From positions 6,820,001-6,884,000 of the forward strand of contig NC_083536.1 of NCBI RefSeq assembly GCF_032362555.1: a stretch of 64,000 nt of DNA, in the 5' to 3' direction. Below are positions 56,434 to 64,000 of this stretch, one piece after another. Made by a program: the position numbers and the translations under genes. Below the pieces are notes generated by a model. It saw nothing but the letters and a program-made list of their open reading frames with translations. It did no database searches and had not been told where the DNA came from. The DNA is from Amyelois transitella (lineage: Eukaryota; Arthropoda; Insecta; Lepidoptera; Pyralidae). Position 1 is the stretch's first letter; every line of letters begins with the position of its first letter.

Positions 56434-58110
56434 TTATATATTATATATATCTTTTAATTTCGGAAATACAGCATCTATCCAGAATTTCTTTGCAGTATTC
56501 ATTACAGATACAATGCTGTTATCATATGGCACACAACATTTTGGTGTTATTTTATTCTTTCACATAGGAAAGTATGGCAGATTCGGTTGAAGGAAATTTG
56601 ACTTCTACTGTATAATTTTCAGTAAGCCCGTCAGGTGTTGCTCCAAAAATAGGATACTCGGCATTAAGAAGTAGTCCAGCTTCTTCAATTTCAATCTGAA
56701 TTGCAGAAACAAAAATATTAATTATGTACTACAAAAGCCTTGAACCAAACATTACAAATTTCTTTTATTCAAAATATTCAAACAAACAAAAACCACCGAA
56801 CTTACCTTTTCTTTCTTGCTTACTACTTTGATAACTTTTTTTTCTAGTATTTTCCCTCTACTCATCGCAATGGAAGTAAATTTTGTATGTTCTCCCATAA
56901 TTGCGTTCAGAAGGGAACCATTTATAGTTCTACAGTGAGCGGCTTCATAAAGAGTTGAGCCAGTAATTCTGCCGTACCTGTAAAATAGAAAAATAAACTT
57001 ATATACAGCTAATATGCCAATCAAGTTTATGTTATGTGAGTATGATAATGAGTTTATTTAGTCAAAATATTTTTTTTATTCATGGTATTTTAGTTATAAA
57101 TACAATAAACAAAACTAAGCTAGAAGTCTTACTACTTACCTCAACTCAAACCACATTGGTGAATCACTTTGATGTTTGGTGGTGGAAAATACCATATTTA
57201 TATTATCAGTGGTCATTTGCTTTGATAATGCTTCAAGAAATGATTCTGGCGAGTCCAACTTTCCAATCAAGCTTGAACACACCTTATGAATGCTTGTCTT
57301 CTTGAAAGTAGCGGAGAATACTTCCCCGACAATCTTTTTTATTGACAGCATCTACAAATTCTTTTAAAATATCCACCTAAAAATATGCAGTTATTATTGT
57401 AACACACATTTAACTTCTTTTCAATCTCTTTAAATAAAAAAGCTGCTTACTTGAGAGAAACTGTGATTGACTGAAACTTGACCCATTTCTTTGGCTTTTA
57501 TGAAAGATTTTCCAGAAGCACATGTAGATAATTTCGACTTCTTCCAATAGCATGTGACGGACGTAATTGGAGGCTGCACAGACCTTCTGTGCAACCATAG
57601 CAATAGTGCAGCAGCATGCTTGCACCCACCTGTATATGATAAAGTTTTAGTCATGACAATCCATACCTCATAGCATTTACAATAATCTTCTTTTTGAACA
57701 GTTTAATTATTCATTAATATCGTAATACTTTACCTGCAGAAGCTGCACAATCTTCACATTGGCAGGACAGAACTAAGCTTTGTGCTTCATTTATTACAGC
57801 TGTAACACGATAACCTTCTTTTCGTACTTTGTTCTCTGGAGTAACTCGACTTTTCACTGTACATAATTCTCCATCGGTTTTAATTTGCACATAACCGATT
57901 GCGTTATCGCCGTAAGATTATCTCGTTGAGCTAAAATATAACTGCTATGTTTAGAAATTGCTGAATAAAATGCAAACAACGTTTAAAAACATTCATGCAT
58001 ACTGTACTAATTGAGTGCCTTTCATTTCTACACTTGAAAACTCTGGACTCACGACAAAAAATTTTTTTTGGTAAATTTTTGGAGTCTGTTTTATTAAATC
58101 TAACTTCCAT
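56434..58110 (-). pseudogene. SWIM/YqaJ recombinase pseudogene, right arm
   Basis: Mirror of 24467-26143 with the same exon borders and breaks. CRE-like palindrome at 58187-58198. Confidence 0.72.
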
Positions 58111-58628
58111 TTTTATTAAAAACGTAAATAATAAGCACTGCTGCCTATTAATCGCAAAGTTAACTTCTAAAAGTTGACACAGCACGAGTGACGTCACTGA
58201 ACGCTGATTGGTATTTTGAAATGCGTTTCGTTTAACGTAATTTGAATTCGTAATAATTGCTCAAAATCAACATAATTTAAAACGTTGAAGAAGTCCTTCT
58301 TTTATATTTTTTTAACATTTTATACGTAAAATTTTCATAAATATCATATTTGCATCTTCCCTATTATGTATAATCACGCCCATATCTCTTTTGGGGTAGA
58401 CAGAGCCCACAATTTTTTCAAAATATAGATTATATAATTTATGAGAACGATGGAGACATTTAGATTAAAATGAAGAAATTCATGAATAAGGTTTTAATGT
58501 AAAATGTATGCGTTGAAAGCTTTGAGAAACATTTAATATTGGTATAAACAAAATGTAGCGGACCCCGGGCTCCCAAGCCATACCCTTGAGGATGCAACCA
58601 GGAACACGCTCTAATGAGAAATAGTCCA

Positions 58629-58785
58629 TCCATCCATATAATCACGTCTACATCCCTGACGGGGTAGACAGAGCCAACAACCTTGAAAGGCTGACAGACC
58701 ACGCTGAAGCCTATTTCTTACTCGCCTCTTGCGACATCCATGGGAAAGAGATGGAGAGGGCATATTTTTCATTGGTGCCAGGAAC
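58629..58785 (-). mobile_element. SINE copy S2, right arm
   Basis: Mirror of 23792-23948. 58786-59167 is D-adjacent non-coding sequence. Confidence 0.72.
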
Positions 58786-59167
58786 CACACGGCGGATGAG
58801 AGATCGATATAAACAAATTATGTATTTTGTTACAAAACTTACTTTGATATTCGATCATCGTCATTCTACAAAGCACATCCGCTAATGCTTAGACATAATT
58901 TTTATTATATTGCATTTACATGTCTGCATATTGTTATTAGGACGACTACACACTTAATTTACTTACAAACTCAAAGTATGGTATTGATATTCTGTGTTAC
59001 ATACATACCTATGAAATCCTTAAGTAGGCAGCGGTTGTCCAATTACATCTACAAGTTTCAATAGGGATTCATGTTATTCTCTAATAATAATATTGATTAC
59101 ATAGACTTAACTAACACTAGTACGTAACCATAAGAAAGCTGGAATATAGCCCAAATTCTAGTACATA

Positions 59168-60491
59168 CATTCAGTCAGAAAAGTATCGGGAATGGATTAT
59201 TTATTTATGGTTCCAAATTCAAATTTTTGTTTTTTTTTGTTGTTGTTAGATTGGCACAACTGTTTTCCATTTTGGCGCGGAGTTTGAGTTGCATCTGTTG
59301 TTTACATTAAATACAGTGCTATTTTAGTTATATCATATCTAGTGTGTATTGCTAATTTCATAATGGATAAAAAAAACATCGAACAAAGAGTTTGTCTTAA
59401 ATTTTGCATTGCCAATGGAATATCGTGTTCGGAGTCACTGAAAATGTTACAGAAGGCTTACGGTGAATCGACTTTATCAAAAACTCGTGCTTATGAGTGG
59501 TACAAAGCGTTCAAAAGCGGTCGAGATGTGATGGAAGATTTGCCTCGCTCTGGTAGGCCATCAACGTCTGCAACTGAAGTTAACATCGCAAAAGTGAAGG
59601 AAATAGTGACTGAAAATCCTCATTCAACTTTGAGAGAGATAGCCACCGAACTTTCTGTATCTCACGAGTCGATCGGTACCATTTTAACTAATAATTTGGG
59701 TATGAAACATGTTGCCGCTCGGCTAGTCCCAAAAGACCTGAATTTTTTTCAAAAACTCAATCGCATGAGAGTCGCTGAGGACATGCTAGAACGAGTCAAT
59801 TCCGACCCAACATTCATGAAACGCATTGTTACTGGTGACGAGACGTGGGTTTACGAGTTTGACATGCAAACTAGTCAACAAGCTTCGGAGTGGCGCCTTC
59901 CAACTGAACCGAAACCGAAAAAACCACGCCAAAGTCGTTCAAAAGTCAAAGTCATGTTGACTGTTTTCTTTGACTATCGCGGTGTTGTGCACTCGGAATT
60001 CTTGCCGGAAGGTCAAACGGTAAATAAGGAATATTATTTGAGTGTTATGCGGCGTTTAAGAGAGCAAATCCGACGAAAAAGGCCAGATTTGTGGAAAGAA
60101 AATTCTTGGATTTTGCACCATGGTAATGCACCTTCGCACAAGGCCATCATTGTGAACGAATTTTTAACCAAACACTCAACAAATACCATCGAGCAACCAC
60201 CATATTCACCAGATATGGCTCCAGCCGACTTTTTTCTTTTTCCTAAACTCAAATTACCACTTCGTGGCACCCGTTTTCAATCGGTAGAAGACATAAAAGA
60301 GAATTCGCGGCGAGAACTGACCTCAATTCCGGAAACAGCGTTTAAAAAATGTTTTGATGATTGGATTATTCGCTGGCGTAAGTGTATCGTTTCTAAAGGA
60401 GCATATTTTGAAGGTGATAAAATAAATTTGGATGAATAACAAACAGTTTGTGTATTATTGATCTTTTCCTGCTACTTTCTTGACAGAATAG
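59168..60491 (+). mobile_element. mariner M1, right arm
   Basis: Mirror of 22086-23409 with TA on both sides. Confidence 0.93.
59363..60439 (+). pseudogene. mariner M1 transposase, right arm, catalytic Asp replaced
   Basis: Mirror of 22138-23214. HHGN in place of HHDN, so the defect precedes the duplication. Frame otherwise open for 358 residues. Confidence 0.92.
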
Positions 60492-60706
60492 TATACCTAT
60501 GAGTACATACCTGAAAGTGGTTTTGTCTTTCAAACAAATTACAATTGATATAAAAGTGTTTACTCAGTAAGTGTGTAAACACCCTTAATTACTGTGTATC
60601 TGCTTACTTTGCGTATTTCACTCGTTCGTACATTAGACCATTTTGTTTCTAAGAACTAAGTTGTGATGTTGTGGTGTGATAATTTATTAAGATTATAATG
60701 TCGGTC
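60492..60706 (-). repeat. D1 inner part, right arm
   Basis: Mirror of 21870-22085, between M1 and the LINE-C poly(T) (60707-60726). The outer part of D1 should lie beyond the window. Confidence 0.75.
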
Positions 60707-61021
60707 TTTTTTTTTTTTTTTTTTTTAATAATAATAAGTTTATTTATTTCCTCTCACACATAGAATTACAGTATAACAATTACACATTAGGTGCTAAGTA
60801 ATATTGTGTGAGAAGCTGGAGCCTATGGTAGGTTTCAAAGAAACCTGAAGTACAGGTCACCAGGATCTCACCTCGCAAGAAAATCAAGCAAAATACAAAA
60901 TATTCATAAGAGGCTTAGATGTTATACAGTTACAGTTATTCATGAATGATATATACTGAATCTATACAAACAAAAGAGTTAAATTTTAAAATATGGAAGT
61001 TAATAGGAACAAAAATAATGT

Positions 61022-62272
61022 TTATGATATAAACAATTCTGCATCATCATAACCCAATGACATCAACCAGTTACAAAGAATTTGTTTTAAAGTAAACTTA
61101 TTAAGCCTGCAAATAGACAATTCCTTTTCAATTTGGTTATATAAATAAGGACCTTGGTAGTAAAAATATTTTTTGGTAAATTCTTTTGATACCATAGGCA
61201 AGTTACACACATTCTGAGGACGTCTTCTTAGTTCATTATTGGGAGTTATATGTGAGACAAGTGGATGTTGTTTGAGTATAGTATAATATATAAATAGCTG
61301 TCTAACCGATAATACTTTCCAGTGATTGAACAGTTCCTCAGTGGGATGCCTGTATGGAAAATTGCCACAAACCTTTAATAACGCTCTCTGAGAGATCTCT
61401 GCCTGAATTAAGACTGTTTTTGGTGCACCACCCCAAGAGGTAATGCAGTATGTGATAATGCACTGTGCAAGGGCAAAATAAATTTGTTTGATAGCGGACT
61501 TTTCCATCACATGTCTCAACGTTTTAAAAATATATATCAACTTCCGTATTCGAGCTGATAGATTTTGAATGTGGATCTTAAAAGACATATTATTATCTAT
61601 AAACACACCCAGGTACTTGATAGATTTGACTGATGCAATAGGCTCACATAAACAAGAGGTCGGGCTACTTTCCGCTAAGCATTTATGTGATATTATGGGC
61701 AAAACTGGGATGGGATTTTTGGACAGATTACGAATTGAGAAGTTGATATATTTTGTTTTATCAGAATTCAAGGTCAGAGAATTTGTACGTAACCAGTTAT
61801 TAACAAGGTTAAAACCTTTTTGAGCAGCTATGTGCACATGCGCCCATGTATCAGCTGCAAACAAGAGACAAGTGTCATCAGCATACGAGATAATGCGACA
61901 GCCGTCAATCTCCAGTTCCGTCAAGCCGTTGATGTAGATCAAAAACAGTGTAGGACCTAATATGCTACCCTGGGGTACGCCATAATGTACGCATGCTTTG
62001 TCGCTGATGTAATTATCTATTATCGTACTCTGTGTCCGGCCTGTGAGATAGTTCTCAAACAACTTCAGTTGGGTACCTCTTACTCCACATACCTCCAGTT
62101 TATCGAGCAAAATTGGGACAGAGACCGCGTCAAACGCTCTAGCAAGGTCAAGAAATATTCCAGTGACCTTGTAAGATGCTTCTAATTTTTGGGCTATAAA
62201 CTCTGTAAGCTCATGAACTGCTCCATCCGTAGATCTACCCTTCCTAAAACCAAACTGGTTTGGGGAGAGCAA
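61022..62272 (-). pseudogene. LINE-C RT catalytic part, right arm
   Basis: Mirror of 20304-21554. Frame intact with YADD at 61874-61885. Confidence 0.88.
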
Positions 62273-62283
62273 ATTGTTATTTT

Positions 62284-63939
62284 CTAGGTAGCGAATAAGC
62301 CGACTATTAATAATTGTTCCAAAATTTTTGAAAAAGGGGGTAGGATCGATATTGGTCTAAAGTTGTTGACGCGATCTTTCTCACCATTTTTATGCACTGG
62401 ATGTATTATAGAGTGTTTAAATGCTTGAGGAAAAACCCCTGTATGTAAGGAGAGATTACAGATGTGGGTAATAGGTGGGATTAGGAATTGTTTGAATTTT
62501 TTGATGAAATTGTTTGAGATGCCGTCCCAGCCTTCTGCACATTTATTTTTAAATCCCATAATTATATCGTGAATTTCGACTTCATCTGAATCGAGCATCG
62601 CAAAAGAGGAACCGATAGATTGGTTTGACGCCGTTGATCCAGAATTGGTAGATTGATCAATGGGTACGATATTACGCGCAAGGTTTTCGCCAACCTTAGC
62701 AAAGTACGTATTTACGACATTCACCGAGTCTCGAGGGTTATCAGAGCAATTAAGTAATTGAGTTGATGGAATTTTAGTCTTTTTTGAACTAGTTACCTCC
62801 TTCACTACGTCCCATATTTTTTTAGAATCCTTTCCGGCCTTGTCAAACAGTTTTTTATGGTATAAAATTTTTGCCTTTTTAATGATTGAAGTACAATGGT
62901 TGCGGTATCTCGTGTAGGTGAGTTTTAGAATTTCGCTATTAGGTGTAGATCTGTGTTTTTTATATAAATGATCTCTATTTTTGATGCATCTCAAAATTCC
63001 AGGGGTTATCCATGGTTTAATAATTCTTTGACGATTGGAAACTTTTACAAATATAGTATTAGATACAATAAGACGTTGAAGGAAAGTAACAAATAAATCA
63101 GCAGCTATATTTGCATCATCGGATTCAAAAATAAATTTAAAATCATTGGTTTCTAACTCAAACTTAATTTTTTCATAGTTTATTTTCCTACGTGTTGAAA
63201 TAACTTTACTTTTATCGACTTCAGTTTCAAGGCAAAGAAATACTGCCTGATGGTCCGTTACTGTTGAATTTAAAACGATAGTAGTAGATGGTAGGTTTGT
63301 TCGAAGCAAGACATGGTCAAGGCATGAGCCCAGCCTAGAAGGGATATTATGTGCTGGTAAAAGCCCATGAAAGACATTTATATTTAAATATTCCGGTGAG
63401 CTATCATCGATGGAACTATCCTTTATGTCAATGTTAATATCGCCTATAACCGTTATGTTTCGTGAGTTTCCTATTGAAGTGAGTATTGTGTTTAGAGAAC
63501 GAAAAAAACCACTTTTGTCACTAAAACATGGAGGGCGATATATAGCCACAATAGAAATTACTTGGAGTTTAATAATGAGGCAACTTGCATCATCAAAAGG
63601 AGGTTCTGAAATGGTTATGCCAGCAAAGAGTTAATTTTTAAAATATACCACTATACCATCATTTTGATTAATTCTTTTAGCAGAGGCATAATAAGAGTAT
63701 CCACTTAATTGTGGAATGATAGGATTTTGAGATAGCCTGCACTCAGTAAAAATCATAATATCACAGTTAATTTTAGTTTGTTCCAGAAGGACAAGAAAGT
63801 TGTCAATATTACAAGAGATGCTTCGAATATTTTGTGTGACTATAGTAAGACATTTGTTTTGTTCTATATTTAGTGACGGACATTCGTGAGCATCACAGTT
63901 TATGACGTTAGACACTGCGACTCCATCGACATTTTCCAT
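62284..63939 (-). pseudogene. LINE-C endonuclease and RT N-terminus, right arm, extra stop
   Basis: Mirror of 18637-20292. It has the same frameshift near the RT start, plus a private nonsense change: GAA (Glu103) is TAA at 63631-63633, splitting the ORF into 63631-63939 and 62284-63549. Confidence 0.9.
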
Positions 63940-64000
63940 TAGTGAATTTATGTTATCGAATTATGTAAGAAGAATACAGTCGGTCAAAAAATAATCTTCT

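Larger units (their letters stand above)
17839..64000. repeat. giant inverted-repeat composite carrying a virus-like module
   Basis: Everything from here to the right edge forms one inverted repeat: x pairs with 82573-x in the inner part, 82577-x outside the tandem array and 82576-x beyond the poly(A). Visible arms are about 18576-37169 and 45406-64000, with an 8.2-kb non-palindromic spacer (37170-45405). The left boundary in copia is sharp at 17838/17839. If symmetric, the right boundary should be near 64.74 kb, outside the window. Arm differences are rare: G18943T, A27889T, A30358G, A34571G and a 4-bp indel near 54404. The cause could be inverted duplication, TIR expansion of a large element, or assembly error. 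Confidence 0.9.
60706..64000 (-). mobile_element. LINE-C, right arm, cut by the window edge
   Basis: Mirror of 18576-21870 with poly(T) at 60707-60726. Its 5' leader continues past 64000. Confidence 0.88.

Noticed and set aside
17839-64000. idea that the whole inverted repeat is one read folded back on itself
   Set aside because: Not fully rejected: private differences and a non-palindromic 8.2-kb spacer make a simple fold-back unlikely, but only raw reads can settle it.

Overview
The window looks like a transposon-packed piece of an insect chromosome, most likely a moth or butterfly. The base composition is AT-rich. Several gene remnants have GT/AG introns. There are eight mariner copies, several Jockey/CR1-type LINEs, and a short dispersed repeat (arms reading GCCGTGTGGTTCC and GGCTCTGTCTACCCC) that I associate with lepidopteran SINEs. 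I see no ordinary host gene. Almost every coding stretch belongs to a mobile element, and most are broken. Family names rest on motifs and memory, because no search was run.

Region 1 (1-10471) is a pile of nested elements. A minus-strand LINE runs off the left edge and is split by a PIF/Harbinger element (2583-8257, TAA target duplication, 34-bp GC-rich terminal repeats). The Harbinger carries a transposase on + and a MADF-type protein on -, with exons interleaved. A TA-flanked MITE, a SINE (11-bp target duplication) and an intact mariner are inserted in it. Fragments of two more LINEs and an AT microsatellite follow.

Region 2 (10472-17838) is a minus-strand copia element (RNase H, RT, integrase, protease, gag zinc knuckle). 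Its RT is split by a plus-strand LINE, which is itself split by a Tc1 element (11980-13591) and a pogo/Tigger-type element (14446-15081).

Region 3 (17839 to the right edge) is the striking part. It is one giant near-perfect inverted repeat: position x on the left matches about 82573-82577 minus x on the right. The arms visible here are about 18.5 kb each (about 18576-37169 and 45406-64000) around an 8.2-kb spacer. The order is LINE-C, mariner M1, block B, truncated mariner M2t, capsid module C, mariner M1', block B' (spacer), mariner M2', C reversed, M2t reversed, B reversed, M1 reversed, LINE-C reversed. Block B' is a direct copy of B at an offset of exactly 13760. Diagnostic residues show that M1' is a hybrid of M1 and M2'. 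Recombination between inverted mariner copies therefore probably helped build the structure. The arms differ by a few point changes and a 4-bp indel, so they are not a literal mirror of one read, but assembly error must still be excluded.

The cargo of Region 3 looks like a virus-like transposon. Module C holds four genes with overlapping ends: a candidate minor capsid protein (with an internal stop), a 48-residue basic protein, an intact 402-residue candidate major capsid protein, and a 168-residue exonuclease-like protein. Two of the three overlaps are ATGA. The module begins about 30 bp inside a terminal-repeat-like sequence made of a 24-bp hairpin plus 87-89-bp tandem units. In the central segment that repeat sits in inverted orientation on both sides of the convergent arrangement geneB > < capsid genes. 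Associated B-block genes are a broken SWIM/YqaJ recombinase with introns and geneB, an unrecognised family with a duplicated motif. This resembles Polinton/adintovirus-type elements, but no polymerase, integrase, ATPase or protease is visible.
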